From Gracilimonas amylolytica (lineage in GTDB: Bacteria > Bacteroidota > Rhodothermia > Balneolales > Balneolaceae): a DNA stretch of 64,000 bases. The translations under genes were made by a program, and so were the position numbers. The stretch is taken from NCBI RefSeq assembly GCF_002911695.1, contig NZ_PQBS01000032.1, positions 1 to 64,000 on the forward strand. The letters are read 5' to 3'. Numbering within the stretch: position 1 is the first letter of the stretch; the number at the start of each line of letters is the position of its first letter. Below are positions 1 through 8,687 of this stretch, in pieces. Under the pieces are notes generated by a model. It saw nothing but the letters and a program-made list of their open reading frames with translations, was not told the DNA's origin and did no database searches.

Positions 1-966
1 AATCGGTCTGCTTTTGAGCAGGCAAGAAACTTGGATTCCATTATCTTCGATAAAACCGGTACGCTAACCGAAGGAACCTTTACGGTAACCAATATTCTGA
101 ATTTTGGGGATGATCACTCCGATGAAGAGATACTTAAATATGCAGCTTCGCTGGAGAAAAACTCTGAACATCCACTTGCAAAAGGAATCCTCGAAAAAGC
201 CGGCGAAACCTGGGAGCCGGATGAGTTTAATTCCATTACCGGAATGGGAATTGAAGGCAAGGTAAATGGAAAGTCAGTGAAAGTAGTAAGCCCCGGATAT
301 GTTCGGGAGCAGGAAATGGAATACCCAACAGCTGAAGTTGAAAAAGTATCATCCCAGGGAAAAACGGTCGTTTTTGTGATCATTGAAGATCAATTGACCG
401 GAGCCATTGCTTTGGGAGATCAAATTCGAGAGTCGTCTAAGAATGCGATTCATGCACTGCACAAGATGGGTATTGAGTGCATCATGCTGACGGGCGATAA
501 TCAACAAACGGCCGATTATGTAGCTGGAGAACTAGGCATTGATCAGGTGTTTGCTGAAGTACTTCCGGATGAAAAAGCCGATAAGGTGAAGGAGGTTCAG
601 GGGCAAGGAAAACTTGTGGCCATGACCGGAGACGGCGTCAACGACGCGCCCGCACTTGCGCAGGCTGATGTAGGCATTGCTATTGGAGCTGGGTCTGATG
701 TAGCCGTTGAAACCGGTGATATTGTACTGGTAAAAGATAACCCTCAAGATGTAACAGCATTGATCAAGCTCTCAAAATCTACCTACAGAAAAATGGTGCA
801 AAACCTGTGGTGGGCTTCCGGCTATAATATCGGAGCTATTCCTCTGGCTGCCGGAGTACTGTTTGCCTGGGGCATTATATTAAGTCCTGCAGTTGGAGCC
901 ATTCTGATGTCTCTAAGTACGGTGATCGTGGCAATCAACGCACGGTTTTTGAAGATCGAAAATTAA
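1..966 (+). CDS. copA: Copper-type P1B ATPase, C-terminal half (5' end outside window)
   Basis: Heavy-metal pump of the inner membrane that couples ATP hydrolysis to metal export. The frame is open from base 1, so the N-terminal metal-binding domain and first membrane helices lie outside the window. Visible parts are the phosphorylation motif DKTGT (Asp about residue 17 of the fragment), the nucleotide-binding domain, the hinge motif GDGVNDAPAL, and the last two membrane helices. The penultimate helix has N-x6-YN-x4-P and the last has MSLST, the pattern of Cu(I) pumps (P1B-1) rather than zinc or cobalt pumps. Calling the metal copper rests on these signatures; the upstream metal site (CPC) is not visible. 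Ends cleanly with TAA; followed by an 80-base gap. Confidence 0.9.
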   Translation, partial: NRSAFEQARNLDSIIFDKTGTLTEGTFTVTNILNFGDDHSDEEILKYAASLEKNSEHPLAKGILEKAGETWEPDEFNSITGMGIEGKVNGKSVKVVSPGYVREQEMEYPTAEVEKVSSQGKTVVFVIIEDQLTGAIALGDQIRESSKNAIHALHKMGIECIMLTGDNQQTADYVAGELGIDQVFAEVLPDEKADKVKEVQGQGKLVAMTGDGVNDAPALAQADVGIAIGAGSDVAVETGDIVLVKDNPQDVTALIKLSKSTYRKMVQNLWWASGYNIGAIPLAAGVLFAWGIILSPAVGAILMSLSTVIVAINARFLKIEN

Positions 967-1046
967 TTCCAAACCATACTGACCATCACTCAATCTTTAC
1001 AGTTCTTTTGTATACTTTCTGTTGAAAGTAAACGGAAGAATGAAGT

Positions 1047-1910
1047 ATGGTTGCCTTTGAAGTCGTAAAAGCATCAGGTGAACGGGAGCCGTTTCAGTTA
1101 TCTAAACTGAAGCATTCGTTGAGTAATGCCGGGGCTCAACCGGACATCATACATTCTGTGATCGATGATCTTGAAAAGAAAGGATTGTTCGAAGACGGAA
1201 TGTCTACCAAAAAGATCTACAGGGAAGCTTATCGGTTGTTAAAGCAGAAATCAACACGTATTGCCGGCCGGTATAAATTGAAAGAGGCTTTGCTTGAACT
1301 CGGGCCTTCCGGGTACCCCTTCGAAATATTGATATCTGAACTCTTCAGAAAGCTCGGTTATACAACGAAAGTCGGGCAGGTTGTTCAGGGTGAATGTGTG
1401 TCTCATGAAATTGACGTGATCGCGGAAAGAGATCATGAGCATCTGATGATGGAGTGTAAATTCCACAACCGACAAAATCACCGTTCTAATGTCACCATCC
1501 CACTCTATGTAAGATCCCGCTTTCTGGATGTCAAAAGTTCGTGGATCAAACAACCGGAACTCAAACACAAACAATTTTCAGGCTGGGTTGTTACCAACAC
1601 GCGTTTTACCGGTGATGCCACAGAGTACTCTAAATGCATCGGGTTGAAATTACTCAGCTGGAATTACCCCAAGAATAACGGGCTAAAAGACCTGATCGGC
1701 CGTACCGGACTCCATCCCGTTACCTGCCTGTCCGAAATTGACAAATCGGAAAAGCAATTACTTTTGAAGAATGATGTGGTTCTTGCCCGTCAGATCTGTG
1801 AGGATATCAACGTGCTGCTGCAGCTTGGCATCCAACATAACCGGGCAGAGCGAATTCATCAGGAGGCAACAGAAATCTGCAACCATAATCAATCTGATCA
1901 TGAGCACTAA
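1047..1910 (+). CDS. ATP-cone domain fused to Mrr-like restriction endonuclease-fold protein
   Basis: 287 aa, two recognisable parts. Residues about 3-88 resemble an ATP-cone, the nucleotide-sensing domain of NrdR and ribonucleotide reductases. Residues about 90-215 look like a PD-(D/E)XK nuclease core of the Mrr_cat type: Asp123 in HEID, then E136-C-K138 in MECKF. Residues about 218-265 look like a helix-hairpin-helix tail. This suggests a nuclease gated by ATP or dATP, which is inference; no DNA target is evident. The start ATG has a purine-rich stretch (GGAAGAA) upstream. The 3' end overlaps the next gene by 11 bases, so the two are probably translated together. Confidence 0.75.
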   Translation: MVAFEVVKASGEREPFQLSKLKHSLSNAGAQPDIIHSVIDDLEKKGLFEDGMSTKKIYREAYRLLKQKSTRIAGRYKLKEALLELGPSGYPFEILISELFRKLGYTTKVGQVVQGECVSHEIDVIAERDHEHLMMECKFHNRQNHRSNVTIPLYVRSRFLDVKSSWIKQPELKHKQFSGWVVTNTRFTGDATEYSKCIGLKLLSWNYPKNNGLKDLIGRTGLHPVTCLSEIDKSEKQLLLKNDVVLARQICEDINVLLQLGIQHNRAERIHQEATEICNHNQSDHEH

Positions 1911-3279
1911 TATTAAAGTTCATTTCCTGGGGGCTTCAGGAACGGTTACCGGATCCAAATATCTCATTGAAACACCTGATAAAACGATTATGATCGATTG
2001 CGGTTTGTTTCAGGGGGTTAAAAAATTACGAGAATTGAACTGGCAGCAGCTCCCCGCAAAAGCCTCTTCCATTGACCTGGTGTTGCTTACACACGGCCAC
2101 CTCGATCATAGCGGTTTTTTACCGAGGCTGGTCAATATGGGATTTAATGGAAGAATTTGGGGAACCGCACCCACACTCGATATCGCAGATATCATTTTAA
2201 GAGACAGTGCTAAAATTCAGGAGGAGGATGCAGAACGGGCCAATAAGGATGGCTTTACGAAGCATCAACCGGCAGAACCGCTGTATACCACAGAGGATGC
2301 AGAAAATGCCATCAGTCGTTTTCAATCACAACCTGAAGATGAATGGATCGAGATCCAATCGGATATCAGAGTTCGATTCAGATATAATGGTCACATTATT
2401 GGCGCTACGTTCATAGAGCTTGATCTCTACGGCAAACGTTTTGTGTTTTCAGGGGATGTGGGCCGACCTAATGATCCTCTCCTGCGTGATCCGCAAAAAC
2501 CTAAAAAAGCAGACGTTCTTTTCATGGAGTCCACCTATGGAGATCGCAAACACATAGTAGAAGATACTCTCGCAAAGCTTAAAACCACCATCGACGAGAC
2601 CGTTCAAAACGGTGGAACCCTGATCATTCCAAGCTTTGCCGTCGAAAGAGCTCAGCTGTTGATGTACCTTATCTGGCAGCTTCATAGAAATGATCAGATC
2701 CCGGATTCTCTCCCGATCATCTTAGACAGCCCCATGGGGGCCCGTGCATTATCAACCTTTATCAAATATCCTGAATGGCATAAATTGACGGAGCGGGATT
2801 ACAGGGACATGACCGACCGCATCCGCATTGTGGAATCGTATAAGGAAACCTGGCAGATCATTGACGATAAAAGACCGAAGATCATTATTGCGGGAAGTGG
2901 GATGGTTACCGGAGGCCGGGTACTCACTTACCTTCAGCAGTACATAAGCCGCGAAGAAACCACCGTGCTTCTGGCCGGCTTTCAGGCTGAAGGCACCCGT
3001 GGGCGACAATTACTGGATGGCGCCGAGGAGATCAAATTTTACGGAAAATATTATCCGGTTAAGGCTCGCATAGATATGCTGGAAGGGTTATCGGCTCATG
3101 CTGATCAAAGCGAACTATTGGATTGGGTTTCAAATATCGGTCACAAACCTGATCACCTGTTCCTTGTTCACGGAGAACCTCAAAGCCTGGATATGATGCG
3201 GGTTAAACTAAAAGACACCTACGGGTGGGATGCCCACATCCCTGAACTCTATGAGATCATGGATCTCACGATTTCATGA
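1900..3279 (+). CDS. MBL-fold beta-CASP RNA-processing exonuclease
   Basis: 459 aa counted from ATG 1900; a longer reading from 1771 adds a non-homologous, Cys-rich stretch lying inside the upstream gene and is rejected. The protein starts directly with the family's beta-strand and GASGTVTGS. The zinc motif THGHLDH, the SGDVGR aspartate region, beta-CASP signatures (GSGMVTGGR, GFQAEGTRGRQLL) and the final LSAHADQSEL histidine region are all present, so it should be catalytically intact. Relatives are the YSH1/CPSF73-like nucleases of bacteria and archaea that act on RNA. Overlap with the ATP-cone nuclease gene suggests a two-gene unit. Confidence 0.9.
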   Translation: MSTNIKVHFLGASGTVTGSKYLIETPDKTIMIDCGLFQGVKKLRELNWQQLPAKASSIDLVLLTHGHLDHSGFLPRLVNMGFNGRIWGTAPTLDIADIILRDSAKIQEEDAERANKDGFTKHQPAEPLYTTEDAENAISRFQSQPEDEWIEIQSDIRVRFRYNGHIIGATFIELDLYGKRFVFSGDVGRPNDPLLRDPQKPKKADVLFMESTYGDRKHIVEDTLAKLKTTIDETVQNGGTLIIPSFAVERAQLLMYLIWQLHRNDQIPDSLPIILDSPMGARALSTFIKYPEWHKLTERDYRDMTDRIRIVESYKETWQIIDDKRPKIIIAGSGMVTGGRVLTYLQQYISREETTVLLAGFQAEGTRGRQLLDGAEEIKFYGKYYPVKARIDMLEGLSAHADQSELLDWVSNIGHKPDHLFLVHGEPQSLDMMRVKLKDTYGWDAHIPELYEIMDLTIS

Positions 3280-3359
3280 CAGATAACTTTGGGGCATTTT
3301 TGGTTTGAACCGATCACTTAAGTATAATCTGACTTATCCCAAACCAAACCCAAGCCGCC

Positions 3360-4019
3360 ATGAAAGAAACGATCCTGAGCTACCAAACTGATGAAATTAA
3401 AGTTACATGGGACAAAGAACGTTGCATTCATGCAGCAGAATGCGTTCGTGGCTTACCTAAAGTTTTTGACACTGATCGCAAACCATGGATCAAACCTGAA
3501 CTGGCAGGCACTAGTGAGTTGATACAGGTTATTGAAAAATGTCCTTCAGGTGCACTGCATTACGAACTGAAGCAATCAGACCAAACCGAACAGCCTCCCG
3601 AACAAAATATTATCACGATCGAAGAGGATGGCCCGCTTTATATACACGGTGAAGTAGCGATCAAAGACCTGGATGGCAATGTAGTCTTGAAAGATACAAG
3701 AGTAGCTATGTGCCGGTGCGGTAAATCACAGAATAAACCTTTGTGCGATAATTCACATATCGAAGCCGGCTTTAAAGCAGACACCTCATACGATCCTGAA
3801 AGATTGGGAACTGAGCCCGTTAAAGGCAAGGGCGGAGAGTTATCGGTAACCCTTTATGAAAATGCCCCTTTCCTGGTTGAAGGGAATTATGACCTGGTTG
3901 GTGAAGATACCGGTAGAGAGACATGCAGCAAGAAGATGAGTTTTTGCCGATGTGGTGGTTCACAAACCAAACCATTTTGTGATGGAACGCATAAAAAGAT
4001 CGGATTTGTAAGTAGTTAA
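3360..4019 (+). CDS. Divergent 4Fe-4S mono-cluster plus double CDGSH iron-sulfur protein
   Basis: 219 aa. Residues about 10-70 match the Fer4_19 ferredoxin-like domain (cysteines in ERCIHAAECVRG and EKCPSG). Residues about 85-219 carry two CDGSH-type 2Fe-2S sites: CRCGKSQNKPLCDNSH and CRCGGSQTKPFCDGTH, each with the three Cys and one His ligand. The first site reads CDNSH instead of CDGSH, but the ligands are kept. Likely a cytosolic electron-transfer or cluster-handling protein; the partner is unknown. Stands alone between gaps of 80 and 87 bases. Confidence 0.88.
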   Translation: MKETILSYQTDEIKVTWDKERCIHAAECVRGLPKVFDTDRKPWIKPELAGTSELIQVIEKCPSGALHYELKQSDQTEQPPEQNIITIEEDGPLYIHGEVAIKDLDGNVVLKDTRVAMCRCGKSQNKPLCDNSHIEAGFKADTSYDPERLGTEPVKGKGGELSVTLYENAPFLVEGNYDLVGEDTGRETCSKKMSFCRCGGSQTKPFCDGTHKKIGFVSS

Positions 4020-4106
4020 TCGCTTACTGGTGTAATGGTTATTGGGGATTTGTTAACTTATTCATATTCAAAACCTAATTTTCAATAACGATTAACTTAT
4101 AACCAA

Positions 4107-4475
4107 ATGTCGAATCCCAAGATCATCATCGCCATTGCAGCCATTCTAATGGCTATAGCCGTAGCAGCCGGAGCATTTGGTGCGCACGCCCTTAAAAATA
4201 TTCTTTCGCCCGAACGACTCGAAACCTGGCAAACTGCCGTACAATATCACGCATGGCATGCTTTAGGGTTATTCCTGATCGCCCTGATCGGCTTACAATT
4301 TGATGTGACCATGACCTGGCCGGCATCACTGATCTTAGCCGGGATCCTGATCTTTTCAGGCAGCTTGTACACCTTATGCCTAACCGGGATCGGATGGATG
4401 GGGGCTATTACTCCGATCGGTGGGGTGGCGTTTATTGCCGGATGGATTTTACTGGGTTTCAAAATGTTGAAATAA
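4107..4475 (+). CDS. DUF423 small membrane protein
   Basis: 122 aa with four hydrophobic segments (about residues 4-26, 46-66, 72-91, 97-118). The GAFGAHALK motif after the first helix and the WHALGLF stretch are typical of the DUF423/YgdD family of inner-membrane proteins, whose function is not established. Length is normal for the family. Followed closely by a secreted-protein gene (24 bases), probably same transcript. Confidence 0.88.
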   Translation: MSNPKIIIAIAAILMAIAVAAGAFGAHALKNILSPERLETWQTAVQYHAWHALGLFLIALIGLQFDVTMTWPASLILAGILIFSGSLYTLCLTGIGWMGAITPIGGVAFIAGWILLGFKMLK

Positions 4476-4499
4476 TTTCAAAATACACGGAGCCATGCC

Positions 4500-5009
4500 A
4501 TGGGTATTAGATATCAATTTATACCGCTCACGTTATTCATCCTTTTACTGTTCAGTGCCCAAACAGTGGCTCAAAATGAAGTTCTCCGTGAACGAAACTC
4601 CTTGTATGGCATTCAGGAGTTCGGGGTGTCTGTCAATATTGAGCGGCCATTAACCCTCAATTCTGTTCCGTTCGATGTAGACAGTGTGCGACAGCTTATT
4701 GTGAACAAACTGAATGCGCTGCCGGTCAGAATAATTGGGGAAAGAGACCTTAAGCGTTCTGATCAGTTTCCCCTGCTGCATCTCCATATTAATATCATGA
4801 ATGATGTGGGAGGTTTTCACCCATTTTCAGCGGAACTCAAGTTTTATCAGCCTGTAAAGTTGCCTCTCAATAACGATATTCAAACCATGGGTTCTACCTG
4901 GTCTGACAGTTTTATTGGAGTGGTTACTCCCGACCTTATGAATTTTATTGCAGCAAAATCAGCCGGACTCGCTGAGAATTTTCGGTCAGATTATGAATCT
5001 GTGAATTGA
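4500..5009 (+). CDS. Hypothetical secreted protein
   Basis: 169 aa. N-terminal signal peptide (basic start, hydrophobic core about residues 9-22, likely cleavage after TVAQ). The remainder is a small mixed alpha/beta domain that I do not recognise, with no cysteines. Probably periplasmic or surface-exposed. It ends 3 bases before the MmcQ/YjbR-type gene, so the two are likely cotranscribed, though no functional link is apparent. Confidence 0.7.
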   Translation: MGIRYQFIPLTLFILLLFSAQTVAQNEVLRERNSLYGIQEFGVSVNIERPLTLNSVPFDVDSVRQLIVNKLNALPVRIIGERDLKRSDQFPLLHLHINIMNDVGGFHPFSAELKFYQPVKLPLNNDIQTMGSTWSDSFIGVVTPDLMNFIAAKSAGLAENFRSDYESVN

Positions 5010-5012
5010 TTC

Positions 5013-5366
5013 ATGCATATCGAAGCCTTTTATAACTACTGCCTGGAGCTTCCGGGAACTACCGAAGGTTTTCCATTTGATGGATCCACACTGGTGTTTA
5101 AGGTCATGGGTAAGATGTATGCCTTGACTGATGTCGATTCCTTTGAGAGCATAAACCTTAAATGTGATCCTGTGAGAGCTTTGGAACTCAGGTCTGCCTA
5201 TGAAGAGATCACACCGGGCTACCACATGAATAAAAAGCATTGGAATACGGTTAACACACATAGCTCCATATCCGATGAATTGATCTTTGAACACATACTG
5301 CACTCATATCAATTGGTGGTTCAAAAACTTCCCAAAGAGCTCCGGGAAGAATTAAGATCTACTTAA
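5013..5366 (+). CDS. MmcQ/YjbR family protein
   Basis: 117 aa, normal length for the YjbR (DUF419) family, a CyaY-like fold sometimes annotated as DNA-binding. Visible family features: an early ELPGTTEGFPF segment, a central FKVMGKMYAL strand, the ALELRSAY-x6-PGYHMNKKHWNTV stretch and a C-terminal helix. Biochemical role is not established. Start ATG lies 3 bases after the upstream stop. Confidence 0.88.
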   Translation: MHIEAFYNYCLELPGTTEGFPFDGSTLVFKVMGKMYALTDVDSFESINLKCDPVRALELRSAYEEITPGYHMNKKHWNTVNTHSSISDELIFEHILHSYQLVVQKLPKELREELRST

Positions 5367-5379
5367 CACAGATAAGGTC

Positions 5380-5679
5380 CTATTTATGCGGGACCATTCT
5401 TTCGAACATCTTCTTCATTCTGCCCCAAAAGAAGTCGAATTGACCAAACATTGCTGCATAGATCAGTATGAAGATATTGTACATCGGAAAGATGGTTACT
5501 GCCCAGATCAAAGTTTTAAACCAAAATGGGTCTGATGATTCAATACCCAAAAGCGGAAACAGAAATCGTCTCGAATAAAGCGCACTGATGCCGGTCAGAG
5601 CAAACACGACCAAAATAATAACTAACTGCCAATTGCTCTGAATTCCCCAACGGGATTTCATTTTTTTAAAATAATTCAT
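5380..5679 (-). CDS. Small two-helix membrane protein (DUF6787-like)
   Basis: 99 aa. A basic N-terminus and a WGIQSNWQL motif precede two membrane segments (about residues 20-40 and 50-78), ending in an aromatic, basic C-terminus. The pattern recalls a small uncharacterised family common in Bacteroidota (DUF6787, from memory). No function can be proposed. It converges with the preceding gene with only 13 bases between. Confidence 0.65.
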   Translation of the reverse strand: MNYFKKMKSRWGIQSNWQLVIILVVFALTGISALYSRRFLFPLLGIESSDPFWFKTLIWAVTIFPMYNIFILIYAAMFGQFDFFWGRMKKMFERMVPHK

Positions 5680-5866
5680 GAAAATATCATTCTTTGCTTA
5701 AAAATATCCTTTTTCTAAACCTATATGAAGTCAATTATTTAGAAATCTTAAAATGCCTTTTTACAAAAAACATTAAGCTACTGTTGCAATTTCTACGCGC
5801 TGCAGGTAGTTTTCGAAACGAGGTTGGACACATTATAAATAAATAAACATCACGAACGATTTGGGT
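5680..5866. other. Divergent intergenic region before the MIP channel
   Basis: 187 AT-rich bases between two divergent genes. No hairpin terminator or convincing promoter pair was found. It should hold the start signals for both genes. Confidence 0.4.
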
Positions 5867-6490
5867 ATGCAAGCATATGTAACCGAAGCGGTTGGCACTT
5901 TTTTCCTGGTAATGGTTTTTGGGATATCAGGTGATCCGCTTGCCGTTGGCCTTACCTTAATGGCCCTTATCTATATTGGATACCCAACTTCCGGCGCTCA
6001 TTTCAATCCCGCTGTTTCAATCGCTTTCTTCTTTAAGAGAAAGCTGTCGTTCGCTGAGTTAACAGGCTACCTGTTTTGTCAGGTCATAGGAGCCTTTTTT
6101 GCTTCTTATCTGATCTACACCTTTGCCAACAGTGTGTTTTACCTGGAACCTCCGGTTGACACGGACTTATATGAGCAAGTGTTTTCTGAAGTCTTCTTTA
6201 CAGCTATTTTTGTAAGTGTTATGCTTTCTCTAACCTTCTCTAATCTTCACAGAAAAAATCAGTACATGGGGCTGATCATTGGCCTCACCTTCACGGGAAT
6301 GCTTATGGCTGCGTCTCCTTTGTCGGGTGGTGTACTCAACCCGGCATTCTCAGCAGGTACCACTTTGTTCGATCTTGTTAAAGGTGGAGACTCCTACATC
6401 TATTCTGTGTTATACGTATTGAGTCCCATTGCAGGTGGTGCCTTAGCGGCTTTCTCATCTTCTTATTTCAGTTCAAGATGGGGAGATTGA
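5867..6490 (+). CDS. MIP/aquaporin-family channel with atypical selectivity site
   Basis: 207 aa from ATG 5867 (a TTG two codons earlier is also possible). Six membrane helices and both half-helix loops are visible: HFNPAVS and VLNPAFS. Aquaporins and glycerol channels normally have Arg right after the second NPA (NPAR); here it is Phe, so the selectivity filter is altered and the substrate cannot be assigned as water or glycerol. The 3' end overlaps the convergent histidine kinase gene by 23 bases. Confidence 0.85.
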   Translation: MQAYVTEAVGTFFLVMVFGISGDPLAVGLTLMALIYIGYPTSGAHFNPAVSIAFFFKRKLSFAELTGYLFCQVIGAFFASYLIYTFANSVFYLEPPVDTDLYEQVFSEVFFTAIFVSVMLSLTFSNLHRKNQYMGLIIGLTFTGMLMAASPLSGGVLNPAFSAGTTLFDLVKGGDSYIYSVLYVLSPIAGGALAAFSSSYFSSRWGD

Positions 6491-7868
6491 AGTAAAACCG
6501 ACTCCCTTTTCCAACTTCACTTTCCACTTTTATATCGGTTTGATGAGCATTTAAGATTCCTTTCACTACAGAAAGTCCCAGTCCGGTTCCTCCCTTATCC
6601 CGTGAACGGGCTTTATCCGTGCGATAGAAGCGGTCAAACAAACGATCGAGGTGTTCACGTCCAATTCCGGTTCCCGTATCTCTCACCGATATTTCAACCA
6701 CTTCACCTTGCTTCTCAAAACTCACTTCTACCTTACCGGCCTGCGTATATTTGATCCCATTGGAGATCAGGTTATCCAATACCTGTTCTATTTTATCGGG
6801 ATCAGCATTCACCTTGCAAGAAAATGTATGGGACGTATCCAGTTCCAGTCCTTTTTTATGCGCTATGGGTTGATAGGCATGTTCAACTTCCTTAACCAGA
6901 TCATTCAGGTCAAAATCCTTGCGGTTTATAAAGCTTTCATCAAAATCGTAACGCTGAAGCGTTTTGATATCCTCAAACAGCCTGGCTACGCGCTTGATCT
7001 GTTTTTGAGCCGTTACCATATACTGCTTTTTCTTTTCAGGAGGCAGATTCTCAAGCTCCAGCATTTCCAGGGCACCTGATATGGTGTGCAAGGGATTCCT
7101 GACCTCGTGCGTGATATCAGCAAAAAACTGACTCTGCTTCATATTCAGTTTCTTCAGCTTCTCGTTATCTGCTCTGAGCGTTCGTGCCATATGGTTCAAT
7201 GAATCTGCCAGGGTACCGAACTCATCGTTTCTTTTCAGGTCGATCTTACGATCTAGGTTACCTCGTGCAATATCAAGGGCAGCCGCATTAAGATGCAAAA
7301 TTGGAGCCGCAATATACCGGGCAAACAGAAAGCTGACGACGATCACTGCCGCGATGGAAAAGAACATCCCCGCATAAATAATATGCCTAATACTTGCCAC
7401 CGCTGCATAATACTGACTTTTATCCTGACTGATCCTGAGATACTGAGCAGAGTTATCAGAATCACCCAGATCCACATAAGAGATCAGTTTGGGCGACGTC
7501 TCGGTATTCTCTATGATGGGCTCTCCGTCTCTTTTCTCAAGTTCTGCTAACAGACTGTTATCAAGAGAGGTCGCAACATTCTCAAAGGCTTCTTCGGGAA
7601 ATGTTAAAAATCGATCCCCGGTTCGGTCATAAACAGCTACCTCATAATTTGAAAGCTCAGCTAACCCCACGATCTTTGAGCCGAATTGCTCATCTTCCTT
7701 AAAACTACCGGTAGCAAGCGCCATGGATAGGGCGTCTTTTTCAAATTGCTCGATCCCTTCTTCCAACAAAAAACTTCGAATGGTCAGAATCGAATAGGCA
7801 CTGATGGTAATGATACCAATGACCAATAGGATGACATAGGTCCACGCCAGTTTAGAGCGAATTTTCAT
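6468..7868 (-). CDS. Membrane sensor histidine kinase
   Basis: 466 aa. Two membrane helices (about 9-31 and 164-185) flank a periplasmic sensor region of about 130 residues. HAMP about 185-240, dimerisation/phosphoacceptor helix with His254 in DITHEVRNP, and an ATPase domain with N box (NLISNGIKYT), G1 (DTGTGIG) and G2 (GGTGLGLS). It partners the adjacent OmpR-type regulator, whose stop overlaps this start by 4 bases. The sensed signal is unknown. Confidence 0.93.
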   Translation of the reverse strand: MKIRSKLAWTYVILLVIGIITISAYSILTIRSFLLEEGIEQFEKDALSMALATGSFKEDEQFGSKIVGLAELSNYEVAVYDRTGDRFLTFPEEAFENVATSLDNSLLAELEKRDGEPIIENTETSPKLISYVDLGDSDNSAQYLRISQDKSQYYAAVASIRHIIYAGMFFSIAAVIVVSFLFARYIAAPILHLNAAALDIARGNLDRKIDLKRNDEFGTLADSLNHMARTLRADNEKLKKLNMKQSQFFADITHEVRNPLHTISGALEMLELENLPPEKKKQYMVTAQKQIKRVARLFEDIKTLQRYDFDESFINRKDFDLNDLVKEVEHAYQPIAHKKGLELDTSHTFSCKVNADPDKIEQVLDNLISNGIKYTQAGKVEVSFEKQGEVVEISVRDTGTGIGREHLDRLFDRFYRTDKARSRDKGGTGLGLSVVKGILNAHQTDIKVESEVGKGSRFYFNLPILN

Positions 7869-8566
7869 GCGTGAAGGAATTCCTTATTAAACCCGTAACC
7901 AACGCCACGATAGGTTTTAATAAGCTTGCCTTCATCACCCATTTTCAATCGCAGGTTTTTTACGTGAACATCCACGGTGCGGTCGAATACAAATTTTTCC
8001 TCATCCGAGATCTTCTCAAGGATCTGTTGACGGCTGTACACCAGTTTTGGGTTTTGAAAGATCATTTCAGCGATGGTGTACTCTGTATGGGTCAGGTCAA
8101 TGAGTTCTTCGTTGATGTACATTTCTTTGGAATCGAGGTCCACATATACTTTACCATACTGAATCCAGTTACTTTTTTCCGGAGAGCGCCGGCGAAGCTG
8201 TGTTTCAACGTGTGCTTTAACAAGATTAAGGCTCGCCGGTTTTTTGATATAGTCATCGGCACCGAGTTCCAGTCCTTCTATCTCATCCTGTTCTTCATCC
8301 CGTGCGGTCAGAAATAAAACCGGAATATCATAGATCACCGGGTGCTGACGAATGTTACTGCATATCTCCTTACCATCGTGATGTGGAACCATTATATCCA
8401 GAATGGCCAAATGAATTTCATTCGCGTTCTCTTCTATATACTTGAGTGCTTGTTTTCCGTCTTTGGCCCACAAAACATTGTAATCATTCAATTCCAGGAA
8501 GTTAGCCAGCATCTCGCCTGACTCTTCTTCATCTTCCATCAGAAGTATGGTGTGTTTGTTACTCAT
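7865..8566 (-). CDS. OmpR/PhoB-type response regulator
   Basis: 233 aa. Receiver domain (about 1-125) with the acidic pair E11-D12, phosphoacceptor Asp57 in LAILDIMVP, Thr in FLTAR and Lys in IKKPA; then a winged-helix output domain (about 135-230) with the RTVDVHVKNLRLK recognition helix. First gene of the two-component operon with the kinase. A perfect 20-bp inverted repeat lies 28 bases upstream. Confidence 0.94.
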   Translation of the reverse strand: MSNKHTILLMEDEEESGEMLANFLELNDYNVLWAKDGKQALKYIEENANEIHLAILDIMVPHHDGKEICSNIRQHPVIYDIPVLFLTARDEEQDEIEGLELGADDYIKKPASLNLVKAHVETQLRRRSPEKSNWIQYGKVYVDLDSKEMYINEELIDLTHTEYTIAEMIFQNPKLVYSRQQILEKISDEEKFVFDRTVDVHVKNLRLKMGDEGKLIKTYRGVGYGFNKEFLHA

Positions 8567-8594
8567 TGCGGAGATTTTGTGTTAAAGTGTTTAT

Positions 8595-8644
8595 GTGTTA
8601 CAGTGTTAAGGTAAATAGAAAATATTACCTTAACACTGTAACAC
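8595..8644. repeat. Perfect inverted repeat, family A (GTGTTAC type)
   Basis: Two perfect 20-base arms, 8595-8614 and 8625-8644, with a 10-base AT-rich spacer. The arm contains the core GTGTTACAGTG shared with repeats at 34159-34208 and 57193-57290. It lies between the divergent response regulator and SDR genes. There is no clean U-tract, so it is more likely a dispersed palindromic repeat than a terminator. Confidence 0.85.
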
Positions 8645-8687
8645 CTTAGTAATATTAAATTATCGCATTAAAAATCTGAATTCTACC

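Noticed and set aside
1771-1899. 5' extension of the beta-CASP nuclease frame
   Set aside because: It lies wholly inside the upstream gene, is Cys-rich and unlike the family; ATG 1900 is the natural start.
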